A stretch of 64,000 bases of DNA from Francisella frigiditurris (GTDB lineage: Bacteria > Pseudomonadota > Gammaproteobacteria > Francisellales > Francisellaceae): positions 496,001 through 560,000 of the forward strand of contig NZ_CP009654.1 in the NCBI RefSeq assembly GCF_001880225.1, given 5' to 3'. The stretch's first letter is position 1. Each line of letters opens with the position of its first letter. Below the pieces are notes generated by a model. The model worked only from the letters and a program-made list of their open reading frames with translations, was not told where the DNA came from and ran no database searches. Positions 42,674 to 51,584 of the stretch are shown here, piece by piece. Both the position numbers and the translations under genes were made by a program.

Positions 42674-44470
42674 ATGTATCAAATAATAGATTTTATTACT
42701 AAAGAAAAAGTTTCTACAGATGATTTTGTATTTGCTGGGGAGAGTACTCCGTGGGAAGTGCAAATGGATATGGTAAAAGTTAGAAGCAAAATTAATTTAG
42801 ATTATTTCACGCAGGCGGTTCCTTGTTTATCAAAATACTTGCCATTAATGCCAATTAAAGAACCAGCTAATTTTGTTTCTTTAAGAGAAAATGCAACACC
42901 TCTAATTAAAAGTAAGGTGATTGGAAAAGAGCTGGGTATAGAACTATATTTTAAAGTTGAGGGTAAAAATCCAACAGGATCGTTTAAAGATAGAGGATCA
43001 GCTGTTGATATCACGATAGCTAAAGAGTTGGGAGCAAAAGGTATTATACTTGCTTCAACTGGTAATATGGCGGCTTCTTGTGCTTGTTATGCGGCAGCTG
43101 CGAAAATGCCTTGTTTTATTATAGTACCTGAAGGTGTTTCAATGTCAAAGCTAGCACAAGTTATGTCTTTTGGTGGGAAAATCATTCAGGTGAAAGGAAG
43201 CTATAATGATGCAGCTAAACTAGCTTATGATATAGCTAAATCTAAGAAATTCTTCTTGGCAGGCGATTATGCATTTAGGGTGGAGGGTCAGAAGACAGCA
43301 GCATTTGAAATAGTTGATCAAATGCTTTTCCAAGTGCCAGATGAGGTAATTATTCCAATTGGGTGCGGAACTAATATGACAGCCTATTATAAAGGTTTTA
43401 CTGAGTATAATGAGCTTGGATTGATTGATAAAATGCCAAGATTAACAGGTGTTCAGTCAACTGGAGCAGATACTTTAGTAAGAGCTTTTGAGAAAAATCA
43501 AAATAGAGTAGAAGCCTTAACTAGAGCAGATACGATAGCAACGGCAATAGCTGTTCCATATCCGATAGATGGAGATAAGGCTATAGATGCTATTTATAAT
43601 ACAGCTGGTGAAGCATCTTCAGTTACTGATATGAAGATGTTAGAGGCTCAATATATTCTATCTACAAAAGAGGGTTTATTTGTTGAGGTGGCTTCAGCAT
43701 CAACAGTAGCACATTTACTTAAAAAGCATAAAAATGGTGAAATCAGAAAAGGCGATACCGTTGTGTGCGTGCTTTCTGGAGAAGGGCTTAAAGATCCTAG
43801 CGTTGTGCTTAAATCAGCAATTCAGCCACCAATTATTTATCCTAATGAAAGAGATTTTAACAAATTATATGATAGTAAGTTCTTTGATAATAAGATGATG
43901 ATATTTGTAGAACAAAGTCAGGTTATATTTGATAAGTTACCTACAATCGAGGAAATTAAGAAAGTATTGGCTGAAGTTTTCGGAGCTAATTATGATGAAA
44001 GCTTCATTACTAGAGTTAGAGAGCAGATTGAAAGATTTTTAGCTAAAGGAAAGGCAATTTATATTTCAGATTTGCAGGACGTTATTCAAGATGCTACAGA
44101 AATGGTTGATCGTACAAGTAGCGATGTGCTTGAGGTTGAATCTTTTAAAGTGGCTGTTGAGCAAGATCAGCAATCTAAAGCAGAGGTGATTGTAAAAATA
44201 GATGGGCAGAAATTTTTTGCTTCAAGTATAGGTGTTGGTCCAGTAGATGCTGTATTAAATGCCTTACGAAAGGCGTGTCCAAGCAGTATTGATTATCAAT
44301 TGACTGATTATAAGGTTAAGATTAGGGGACAAGGGGCTGATGCGGTTGTTTATGTTGAGATGAGCCTAAATAAAGCTGGCATAAAGACTATAGGTAAAGC
44401 AGTATCTCCGGATATTATTCAGGCTTCTGTTGAAGCATTTATAGATGCATATAATATTGCATATCCATAA
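42674..44470 (+). CDS. thrC: Threonine synthase with C-terminal LeuA-type regulatory domain
   Basis: Residues about 60-400 form a fold type II PLP enzyme of the threonine synthase group. The Schiff-base Lys105 is in GKNPTGSFKDRGS, the phosphate-binding loop is in STGNMAASCACYAA, and GCGTNMTAYYKGF is also present. It converts O-phosphohomoserine to threonine. After a helical linker (about 400-490), residues about 500-598 match the allosteric dimerisation domain of isopropylmalate synthase. There, SSIGVGPVDAVLNALRKA corresponds to the GNGPVDA pattern and AVSPDIIQASVEAFIDAYN to the G-V-S-T-DII-EAS end. The fusion suggests feedback control by a branched-chain amino acid. It precedes ilvD by 18 bases. 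Confidence 0.8.
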   Translation: MYQIIDFITKEKVSTDDFVFAGESTPWEVQMDMVKVRSKINLDYFTQAVPCLSKYLPLMPIKEPANFVSLRENATPLIKSKVIGKELGIELYFKVEGKNPTGSFKDRGSAVDITIAKELGAKGIILASTGNMAASCACYAAAAKMPCFIIVPEGVSMSKLAQVMSFGGKIIQVKGSYNDAAKLAYDIAKSKKFFLAGDYAFRVEGQKTAAFEIVDQMLFQVPDEVIIPIGCGTNMTAYYKGFTEYNELGLIDKMPRLTGVQSTGADTLVRAFEKNQNRVEALTRADTIATAIAVPYPIDGDKAIDAIYNTAGEASSVTDMKMLEAQYILSTKEGLFVEVASASTVAHLLKKHKNGEIRKGDTVVCVLSGEGLKDPSVVLKSAIQPPIIYPNERDFNKLYDSKFFDNKMMIFVEQSQVIFDKLPTIEEIKKVLAEVFGANYDESFITRVREQIERFLAKGKAIYISDLQDVIQDATEMVDRTSSDVLEVESFKVAVEQDQQSKAEVIVKIDGQKFFASSIGVGPVDAVLNALRKACPSSIDYQLTDYKVKIRGQGADAVVYVEMSLNKAGIKTIGKAVSPDIIQASVEAFIDAYNIAYP

Positions 44471-44488
44471 ACATTAAAGGGTAAAATA

Positions 44489-46177
44489 ATGAGTAAAGAT
44501 AAAGTTTTAAATAAATATAGTAAGGTTCTTACGCAAGATAAATCTCAAGGGGCATCTCAGGCTATGCTATATGGTACTGGTATGACTGATACAGATATGA
44601 GTAAGCCTCAAATAGGTATAGCAAGTGTTTGGTATGAAGGTAATACTTGCAATATGCACCTTAACCAATTAGCACAGTTTGTTAAAAACAGTGTGGAGGC
44701 AATTAATTTAAAAGGTATGAGATTTAACACTATAGGTGTTAGTGATGGTATATCTATGGGTACGGATGGAATGAGCTACTCTCTTCAATCTAGAGATTTA
44801 ATTGCTGATTCTATAGAGACAGTAATGTCTGCGCATTGGTATGATGGTCTAGTTTCTATTCCTGGGTGTGATAAGAATATGCCTGGATGTATGATGGCGT
44901 TGGGTCGTCTAAATCGCCCTGGTTTTGTTATATATGGTGGAACTATTCAGGCGGGAGTTCTTCGTGGGCAACCTATAGATATCGTAACAGCTTTTCAAAG
45001 TTATGGTGCATGTCTTGCTGGTAGTATTACAGAGTCGGAACGTGTAGAAACTATTAAAAAGGCTTGTCCTGGTGCGGGTGCTTGTGGTGGTATGTATACT
45101 GCAAACACTATGGCTTGTGCTATAGAAGCTATGGGTATGAGCTTACCATTTAGTTCATCTACGCCAGCAACATCTCCTGCGAAGGTTAAAGAATGTGATA
45201 GAGCTGGTGAGGTTATTAAAAATTTATTAGAACTTGATTTAAAACCAAGAGATATTATGACTAGAAAAGCATTTGAGAATGCTATGGTTGTAATTACAGT
45301 ACTTGGTGGATCTACTAATGCTGTGCTTCACTTATTGGCGATAGCTAGTTCTGTAGGTGTGGATTTAAATATTGATGATTTCCAAGAAATAGCTAATAAG
45401 ACTCCATTACTAGCGGATTTCAAGCCAAGTGGAAAGTTTGTTATGGCAGATTTACACGCTATAGGTGGAACTCCAGCTGTTATGAAAATGCTTCTAAGAG
45501 AGGGTATGATTCATGGCGACTGTATGACTGTTACTGGTAAAACTATGGCTGAAAATTTAGCAGAAGTTGCTGATTTACCTGAAAATAATGAAATCGTTAG
45601 ACCATTAAGCAATCCGTTAAAGAAAACAAGTCATTTACAGATATTGAAAGGTAACGTTGCCCCTGAAGGTTCAGTAGCTAAAATCACTGGAAAAGAAGGT
45701 GAAGTATTTACAGGTATAGCTAATGTTTTCGATTCAGAAGAAGATATGGTTAAAGCAGTAGAGAAAGGTCAAGTTAAAAAAGGTGATGTAATAGTTATAC
45801 GTTATGAAGGGCCTAAGGGCGGTCCTGGTATGCCTGAGATGTTAAAGCCAACTTCTCTGATAATGGGAGCGGGCCTTGGAAAAGATGTGGCATTGATAAC
45901 AGATGGACGTTTTTCCGGAGGTTCTCATGGGTTTATTGTTGGTCATATTGCACCAGAGGCTCAAGAAGGTGGTGTGATAGCTTTAATTGAGAATGGAGAT
46001 AAAATTACAATTGATGCAACGAAGAATGTTATAAATGTTGATTTATCAGATGAAGAATTAGCTAAGCGTAAAGCTAAGTGGAAAGCTCCCGCATATAAAG
46101 CTACTAGAGGAACGTTGAAAAAATATATTATGACAGTTTCTTCAGCATCTCAGGGATGTGTAACTGATTTAGACTAA
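44489..46177 (+). CDS. ilvD: Dihydroxy-acid dehydratase
   Basis: IlvD dehydrates dihydroxy acids in valine and isoleucine synthesis. The 562-residue protein keeps the iron-sulfur and active-site motifs: [34 protein letters not shown] and [19 protein letters not shown]. The C-terminal [11 protein letters not shown] and [20 protein letters not shown] are also present. AAAGGG precedes the ATG. It is probably co-transcribed with the threonine synthase gene. A terminator-like hairpin follows it, so ilvB and ilvH appear to be a separate unit. Confidence 0.96.
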   Translation: MSKDKVLNKYSKVLTQDKSQGASQAMLYGTGMTDTDMSKPQIGIASVWYEGNTCNMHLNQLAQFVKNSVEAINLKGMRFNTIGVSDGISMGTDGMSYSLQSRDLIADSIETVMSAHWYDGLVSIPGCDKNMPGCMMALGRLNRPGFVIYGGTIQAGVLRGQPIDIVTAFQSYGACLAGSITESERVETIKKACPGAGACGGMYTANTMACAIEAMGMSLPFSSSTPATSPAKVKECDRAGEVIKNLLELDLKPRDIMTRKAFENAMVVITVLGGSTNAVLHLLAIASSVGVDLNIDDFQEIANKTPLLADFKPSGKFVMADLHAIGGTPAVMKMLLREGMIHGDCMTVTGKTMAENLAEVADLPENNEIVRPLSNPLKKTSHLQILKGNVAPEGSVAKITGKEGEVFTGIANVFDSEEDMVKAVEKGQVKKGDVIVIRYEGPKGGPGMPEMLKPTSLIMGAGLGKDVALITDGRFSGGSHGFIVGHIAPEAQEGGVIALIENGDKITIDATKNVINVDLSDEELAKRKAKWKAPAYKATRGTLKKYIMTVSSASQGCVTDLD

Positions 46178-46237
46178 TTTTACTTGATTTATAGTTTTTT
46201 CTTTATTTTATTATTTTAAACGATATACTTTTTTTAA

Positions 46238-46265
46238 AAGCTAAGAAAAGTAGCTTCTTTTTATT
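46238..46265 (+). terminator. Rho-independent terminator after ilvD
   Basis: AAGCTA (46238-46243) pairs with TAGCTT (46251-46256) across a 7-base loop, followed by CTTTTTATT. The stem is short and AT-rich, so moderate strength is expected. It separates thrC-ilvD from ilvBH. Confidence 0.5.
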
Positions 46266-46281
46266 ACAATTAACGCTGTAA

Positions 46282-46350
46282 AACTCATATAAAAATATTT
46301 ACACAAAATGCAGAATGAGTGTTATAAGTTTTTATAACAGCTGATGAGTT
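46282..46350 (+). promoter_or_regulatory. ilvB leader with competing hairpins
   Basis: AACTCAT (46282-46288) can pair with ATGAGTT (46344-46350), or its last six bases with ATGAGT (46315-46320). Between them is a perfect 8-bp hairpin, TGTTATAA-GTTT-TTATAACA (46320-46339). Short ORFs in the leader (starts at 46315, 46344 and 46387) carry only a few Ile/Val/Leu codons, so a classical leader peptide is not evident. Confidence 0.3.
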
Positions 46351-46424
46351 CTAAAATCTCTAAGGCTAGAAAAATAGTGTAGAGAATGAATAATATCTCT
46401 AATTTAGTGGAGGATGAATAATAA

Positions 46425-48122
46425 ATGCAAATTACCGGCTCACAAGCTATAGTAAAAAGCTTAGAAGCAGAGGGTGTTGATTGCGTATTTGGTTACCCAG
46501 GTGGAGCAATCATGCCTACATATGACGCTTTACATGATGCACATGATACCGTACACCATGTGTTGGTAAGGCACGAACAGGCTGCGATTCATGGCGCAGT
46601 TGGATATGCAAGGGCAACTGAGAAAGTAGGAGTTGCTATTGCTACTTCAGGACCTGGTGCTACAAATCTTATTACAGGAATAGCGGATGCTCAAATAGAT
46701 TCAGTTCCTGTTGTTTGTATTACAGGACAAGTCTTTAGTTCTCTTTTAGGAACAGATGCTTTCCAAGAGGCTGACATTATAGGAATGACTGTCGCAGCGA
46801 CTAAATGGAATTATCAAATTACGGATCCTAATGAAATTCCTTATATATTTAAGAAAGCTTTTGAAATAGCTAAAAGTGGTCGTCCAGGACCTGTTCTTAT
46901 AGATGTTACAAAAGATGCGCAGGTTGGAATGATGGAGTATAAAGAAGCAGAAAGCACTCCTAATTCAAAATGGACAAGAAAACCTGTTATGAATATGGAT
47001 AGTGTATTAAAAGCTTCAGAGCTTATAAATAATGCAAAGAAACCAATATTGATAACCGGACACGGTGTTATGTTATCTGGTGCTGAAGAAGCTATGCTTG
47101 CATTGGCAGAGAAAGCAAGTCTTCCAGTAGTTAGTACTTTATTGGGATTGTCTTCTTTTCCTGTTGAGCATCCTTTATATAAGGGTATGTTGGGTATGCA
47201 TGGTAACTATGCAGCTAACGTTTTATGTAATGAAGCTGATGTTGTTATTGCTGTAGGTATGAGATTTGATGATAGAGTTACTGGTGATTTAAATAACTAT
47301 TTACCAAATGCGAAGATTATACATATAGAAATAGATCTTTCAGAGATCAACAAAAACGTTGTGGTTGATGTTCCTATTCATGCGGATGCAAAAGAAGCTT
47401 TATTGGCTCTTACTCCATATGTGTGTAAAAACTCTCATGAAGATTGGCATAAGCTTTTCTCAGAAATGTATCAAAAAGAAGTTGATGCTATAATAAAGAA
47501 TGAAACAAAGCCGAAAGATGGTCAGTTAAAAATGGCAGAAGTAGTTAATCTTCTTTCAGAAAAGACTAAAGGCGAGGCTGTTATAGTTTCTGATGTTGGC
47601 CAGCATCAAATGATAGCAGCTAGATATTATAGATTTATGGATACTAACTCCCATATTAGTTCAGGTGGCTTAGGAACTATGGGCTTTGCTCTTCCTGCAG
47701 CTATTGGAGCAAAAATGGGAGTTAAAGATAAAAAAACAGTTATAGTTGTTGTTGGTGATGGTGGCTTCCAGATGAATATTCAGGAGCTAGCAGTTCTTAA
47801 GCAAGAAAATATAAATCTTAAAATAGTTATTTTAAATAATAGTTTTCTTGGAATGGTTCGCCAGTGGCAAGAAATGTTTTTTGATGGAAGATATTCATAT
47901 ACTAAAATAAGTTCTCCAGACTTCATAAAAATAGCAGAAGCCTATGATATTGGAGCACAAAAAGTTGTTGAAAGAAAAGATTTATCTAATGCTATAGATG
48001 AGATGTTAAGCTCAGATGAGTCTTATTTGTTAGAAATAGTGGTTGAGCAACAGGAAAATGTATTTCCAATGGTTCCAGCAGGAGCCTCTATCAGTGATAC
48101 CAGATTAGGAATAGAGGAGTAA
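46425..48122 (+). CDS. ilvB: Acetolactate synthase, large subunit
   Basis: This ThDP enzyme makes acetolactate or acetohydroxybutyrate, the first common step of branched-chain amino-acid synthesis. Features in the 565 residues are DCVFGYPGGAIMPTYDAL with RHEQAAIHGAVGYARATEKV (catalytic Glu), TSGPGATNLITGIADA, and the ThDP/Mg motif VVGDGGFQMNIQELAVLKQE ending in LNNSFLGMVRQWQ. GTGGAGG lies 11 bases before the ATG. Its leader has competing hairpins. IlvH follows six bases after the stop. Confidence 0.95.
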   Translation: MQITGSQAIVKSLEAEGVDCVFGYPGGAIMPTYDALHDAHDTVHHVLVRHEQAAIHGAVGYARATEKVGVAIATSGPGATNLITGIADAQIDSVPVVCITGQVFSSLLGTDAFQEADIIGMTVAATKWNYQITDPNEIPYIFKKAFEIAKSGRPGPVLIDVTKDAQVGMMEYKEAESTPNSKWTRKPVMNMDSVLKASELINNAKKPILITGHGVMLSGAEEAMLALAEKASLPVVSTLLGLSSFPVEHPLYKGMLGMHGNYAANVLCNEADVVIAVGMRFDDRVTGDLNNYLPNAKIIHIEIDLSEINKNVVVDVPIHADAKEALLALTPYVCKNSHEDWHKLFSEMYQKEVDAIIKNETKPKDGQLKMAEVVNLLSEKTKGEAVIVSDVGQHQMIAARYYRFMDTNSHISSGGLGTMGFALPAAIGAKMGVKDKKTVIVVVGDGGFQMNIQELAVLKQENINLKIVILNNSFLGMVRQWQEMFFDGRYSYTKISSPDFIKIAEAYDIGAQKVVERKDLSNAIDEMLSSDESYLLEIVVEQQENVFPMVPAGASISDTRLGIEE

Positions 48123-48128
48123 TAGATT

Positions 48129-48443
48129 ATGAACGAGAATATTTATTTTATTGCAATAAATACGGAAAATACTCTATGCGTATTACAAAGAATTTCATCT
48201 ATATTGTCACGTAATCGCGTGAATATAGAGCAAATGACGGTTTTTGAAACTGCAAATAAAGGGATTTCACATTTTAATTTAGTGGTTCATAGTACAGAAA
48301 TTAAAATAGAAAAAATCATAAAGAAATTAGCAAATATTATAGAAGTAATAGATATTAATATTACAAGCTCTATTCCAATGAATGGAGTTGCTGTAGCTAG
48401 TGCTTATGAGGGTATTAAGCCAACTCTTGAAAAAGTTGCGTAA
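48129..48443 (+). CDS. ilvH: Acetolactate synthase, short regulatory subunit
   Basis: This ACT-domain protein gives valine feedback control to IlvB. The 104 residues include YFIAINTENTLCVLQRISSI, SRNRVNIEQMTVFETANKGI, and IEKIIKKLANIIEVIDIN, the usual ACT pattern. E. coli IlvH has about 163 residues with a second C-terminal domain. That domain is missing here, so this is closer in size to the IlvN/IlvM type. It ends at a clean stop with no downstream remnant that I can see. It follows ilvB directly. Confidence 0.85.
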   Translation: MNENIYFIAINTENTLCVLQRISSILSRNRVNIEQMTVFETANKGISHFNLVVHSTEIKIEKIIKKLANIIEVIDINITSSIPMNGVAVASAYEGIKPTLEKVA

Positions 48444-48550
48444 AGTTTGTTTTCTAGACAAAGCAGTAAAAAATGTGTTTGCTGAATTTTGGCTAACTGT
48501 TTTAAGATATTGAAGAAAAATTTGGCAAGTTGAAATAACTATAATATTTC

Positions 48551-49534
48551 TTATTTAATTAAATCGAAAACTATTTCATTGAGCATTATTTTTACATTTC
48601 CTTTTTTTACTCCTTTTATACAAAGGTCTGTATTAAGGCACTTTTGTAGGTTTAAGATAATGTTTTGATTATGAACTCTATTTATTAATGATGAATAATA
48701 TTTTTGTTTGGACGGCCATATATTATTCTCTCTAAATACTTTTTGATGATAAGAAGGGTTAGTTTCTTGTAGTTGGAAAATTATTCTAAGCTCTCTTTTG
48801 AGTGTCCATAGTATAAGAGTAGCTTTATCTCTTTCTAAGAGTATGTGGTTTAATATAGTTAGAGCCTTTGCTTTTTTTTGTTCAATGATAGCGTCAGATA
48901 AGTCAAAAACGTTATAGTTTGTGTGCTCATGTAAAAATGGCTTTATAGTTTGTTCATCAAAGGTTTTCTGATTCTGTCTTCCTAATAATTTTAGTATTTG
49001 TTTTGTAGCAATTAAATTACCTTCAGTTTTTTGTGCTAGCATCTGAATAGCTTCATCAGAAAGTGATAGCTCATTTTCTTTAAGTATTTCGCTTTTTATT
49101 ATTCTTATCGCTACATTTATATTTGGGTCATATATGTGTACATGTATGGCATTTTGACTTAATGATTGAAACCATTTAGTAGATAGATTTTGCTTTTTTA
49201 ACCCGCTGAAGATAACAAGGTATGAGTTATCACTAGGCTTACAAAGATTGTCTACTAGAGCCTTTTGTAGATTTTTCAGAGGCGGTTTATCTAGAGTGAA
49301 TTGGATGAATTTGTCCATGCTAAATAGACTTAAACTATCTGCTTCATGGTATAAAACATCATGGTTTTGTTCACTAATATCATAGCGAGCTATTTCATAA
49401 TTTTTTTCTTTAAAAGAATTATTTATTTTCTCAATAATATTATGTTTTTGTAATGGTTCATCGCCACTTATAAGAAATAGCTTATAATCAGCTATATTCG
49501 GCTTATCCATGAAGCCAAAGTAATCTAATTCCAT
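48551..49534 (-). CDS. holA: DNA polymerase III subunit delta
   Basis: HolA is the clamp-opening wrench of the clamp loader. The 327-residue protein has the usual layout: an N-terminal AAA-like domain beginning KLFLISGDEPLQKHNIIEKI, then IFSGLKKQNLSTKWFQSL and LSDEAIQMLAQKTEGNLIAT. The C-terminal collar domain contains VFDLSDAIIEQKKAKALTIL and LWTLKRELRIIFQL. The family is poorly conserved but this pattern is diagnostic. It is monocistronic here, converging on ilvBH and divergent from the lipocalin gene. Confidence 0.9.
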   Translation of the reverse strand: MELDYFGFMDKPNIADYKLFLISGDEPLQKHNIIEKINNSFKEKNYEIARYDISEQNHDVLYHEADSLSLFSMDKFIQFTLDKPPLKNLQKALVDNLCKPSDNSYLVIFSGLKKQNLSTKWFQSLSQNAIHVHIYDPNINVAIRIIKSEILKENELSLSDEAIQMLAQKTEGNLIATKQILKLLGRQNQKTFDEQTIKPFLHEHTNYNVFDLSDAIIEQKKAKALTILNHILLERDKATLILWTLKRELRIIFQLQETNPSYHQKVFRENNIWPSKQKYYSSLINRVHNQNIILNLQKCLNTDLCIKGVKKGNVKIMLNEIVFDLIK

Positions 49535-49609
49535 AGTAGATAATTATTGAGTTATATTTTAGCTACAAATATTATATAGCTTATTGATGTTAATTTTTAT
49601 ATTTGTATT

Positions 49610-50119
49610 ATGAAAAGATTTTTTATGTTGTTGATTACTCTTTTTCTTGTTGGTTGTGTTCATAAGCCAGATAACATTCTGCCAGTGGAAAATTTCAATC
49701 CTCAAAATTATTTAGGTAGGTGGTATGAAATCGCTAGGTTTGATAATAGTTTTGAGAAAGGGTTGATTAAGGTTTATGCAGAATATAGCTTAAATTCAGA
49801 TGGAACAATAGAAGTTGTTAATAGTGGAGTTAATCCTATAACTGAGCAAAGAACTTATGCTAAAGGGGTTGCTAAGTTTGTTGAAAAAGATGATGTTGGC
49901 TACTTGAAAGTTTCTTTCTTTAAACCGTTCTATGGAGCTTATGTAATATTTGATTTAGAAGATAGTTATAAATATGCATATATTGCAGGTAATAATTATA
50001 ATTATTTATGGTTGTTATCTAGAACTCCAACTGTACCAGACTCGGTTAAAGAAGATTTTGTAAAAAAAGCAAAAGGACTTGGCTTTGAGACAGATAAATT
50101 AGTATGGGTTAAGCAGTAG
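49610..50119 (+). CDS. blc: Lipocalin lipoprotein (Blc family)
   Basis: This 169-residue protein has a lipoprotein signal with lipobox LVGC (Cys at about residue 16). The mature lipocalin barrel opens with the family motif NPQNYLGRWYEIARFDNSFE, including the invariant G-x-W. YAEYSLNSDGTIEVVNSG, FKPFYGAYVIFDLE and YNYLWLLSRTPTVPDSV follow, all typical of bacterial Blc. It should be an outer-membrane lipoprotein binding lysophospholipid or fatty acid. It stands alone between holA (divergent) and an amino-acid permease (convergent, four-base gap). Confidence 0.92.
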   Translation: MKRFFMLLITLFLVGCVHKPDNILPVENFNPQNYLGRWYEIARFDNSFEKGLIKVYAEYSLNSDGTIEVVNSGVNPITEQRTYAKGVAKFVEKDDVGYLKVSFFKPFYGAYVIFDLEDSYKYAYIAGNNYNYLWLLSRTPTVPDSVKEDFVKKAKGLGFETDKLVWVKQ

Positions 50120-50123
50120 TTTA

Positions 50124-51509
50124 CTATTTTTGTTTGGTTTTTTCTTTGTAAGTTATCCATATTAGAGGTATGCCTATTATTATGGCATCCGCTATAAGCA
50201 TGTATGTAAGATATTCATGAATCGAAATTGTTGAGCTTATTGAGCTTGAAGGGAATAGTCCCATCACAAAAGCTATTGAACATGCTGTAATACCTGCTAA
50301 ACAAATAATCCACGCACCAAGTTTTCCAAATGGTATATTAAAACCATTATTATGAGGATGTGTGTATTTTAATCTAATAGCTGAAATAAATATCAGAATA
50401 AACATCATTACAGTAAATTGTGAAGTCAATGCTATGAGTAGACTAAAGGCATCCTGTAATGTTGGAGTGAATAAATACAAACTAGAAAATATTGTTCCAA
50501 TAACGCCTTGTAATAATAAAATATTTACAGGCATTCCTGCTTTATTCTGTTTAGCTAAAGGTTTTGGTAAATAGCCTTCTTGAGCAACTACAAGGAGTGA
50601 TCTAGCAGGTCCTAGCAACCATGCTGATAAGCTTGCTGTTGCACCAATTACTATACAGATAGCTAATATAGGTGTTAAGAATTTTAGATGAAATATAGAG
50701 AAGAATCTTGAGAATGAATCAATGACGCCATTCGTTATATTTAGCTCATTGTGTGGTATTACTGTGGCGATACTTAGAGCTGACATTGTGCTAATAAAAA
50801 GAATGATTATAGCGCTAATCAAGATTGCTCTAGGGATTGTGGTGGTAGGGTTTTTGGCATTTTTGACATGAAAGGCTAATAGTTGCATACCTGAATAGCT
50901 TGAAAATGCTATTACTAGTAAAGATAAATTTGAAGGGGTAAAAGAGGGTATTATTTGATCATTTAAACTTATGGAGCTTTGATTTCCAGCAAGCACCCAT
51001 ATCGCGCCTAAGCCTATAATTAGTATTCCTGGTAATATTGTGCCAAATAATGCCCCAATAATGTTTAATTTGGTAGAAGTCTTAATCTGACTTAAATTAA
51101 AAAAAGTACATCCCCAAAATATGATCATCATGGTTAAGAACATTAGAGATTTACTATTTTGTAAGGATGGAAGTCCCGTAAAAACTAAAGTTGCCACGAT
51201 AGTTACTAGTGTTGCAGGATAGGCAATAACGTTATTAAACCATTCAAGCCAAATAGCTATAAATCCTAGTTTTTCTCCTAAGGCAGCTTTTACCCATGAG
51301 TAAACTCCACCATTAGTTGGAATTTTTGTTGCTAGTTCGGCACTAACCATTGATGTTGGAATTAGAAAAAATAAAGTGGCAATAGTATAAAAAAATATAG
51401 CCTCTAGCCCCAAAGATGCCATTACGGGAATGTTTCTTAGATTTAATATGGCTGAGACACTAAGCATGGCTAGTGTGAAGATACCGATAGTTTTTACATT
51501 GTTAGACAT
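50124..51509 (-). CDS. APC-superfamily amino-acid permease
   Basis: This 461-residue inner-membrane protein has about 12 hydrophobic segments. The APC pattern is seen in LATKIPTNGGVYSWVKAALGEKLGFIAIWLEW (about residues 61-92) and in ISAWLLGPARSLLVVAQEGYLPKP-like residues near 290-315. The overall look is closer to glutamate/GABA antiporter and related basic/acidic amino-acid carriers than to AroP-type permeases. A GadC-like glutamate carrier has been linked to phagosome escape in Francisella, but I cannot show this is that gene. It lies 75 bases downstream of the start side of lysA's end on the same strand. Confidence 0.8.
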   Translation of the reverse strand: MSNNVKTIGIFTLAMLSVSAILNLRNIPVMASLGLEAIFFYTIATLFFLIPTSMVSAELATKIPTNGGVYSWVKAALGEKLGFIAIWLEWFNNVIAYPATLVTIVATLVFTGLPSLQNSKSLMFLTMMIIFWGCTFFNLSQIKTSTKLNIIGALFGTILPGILIIGLGAIWVLAGNQSSISLNDQIIPSFTPSNLSLLVIAFSSYSGMQLLAFHVKNAKNPTTTIPRAILISAIIILFISTMSALSIATVIPHNELNITNGVIDSFSRFFSIFHLKFLTPILAICIVIGATASLSAWLLGPARSLLVVAQEGYLPKPLAKQNKAGMPVNILLLQGVIGTIFSSLYLFTPTLQDAFSLLIALTSQFTVMMFILIFISAIRLKYTHPHNNGFNIPFGKLGAWIICLAGITACSIAFVMGLFPSSSISSTISIHEYLTYMLIADAIIIGIPLIWITYKEKTKQK

Positions 51510-51584
51510 TTATATATCTTAAGTAAGAAGGTAGTTATTTGAAATTTTAGTTAAAATAATGATTAAAAACAAATCTTATAAGAT

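Noticed and set aside
46308-46422. Leader peptides for attenuation before ilvB
   Set aside because: Short frames exist but have only scattered Ile, Val and Leu codons and no terminator directly downstream, so the classical model is not supported.
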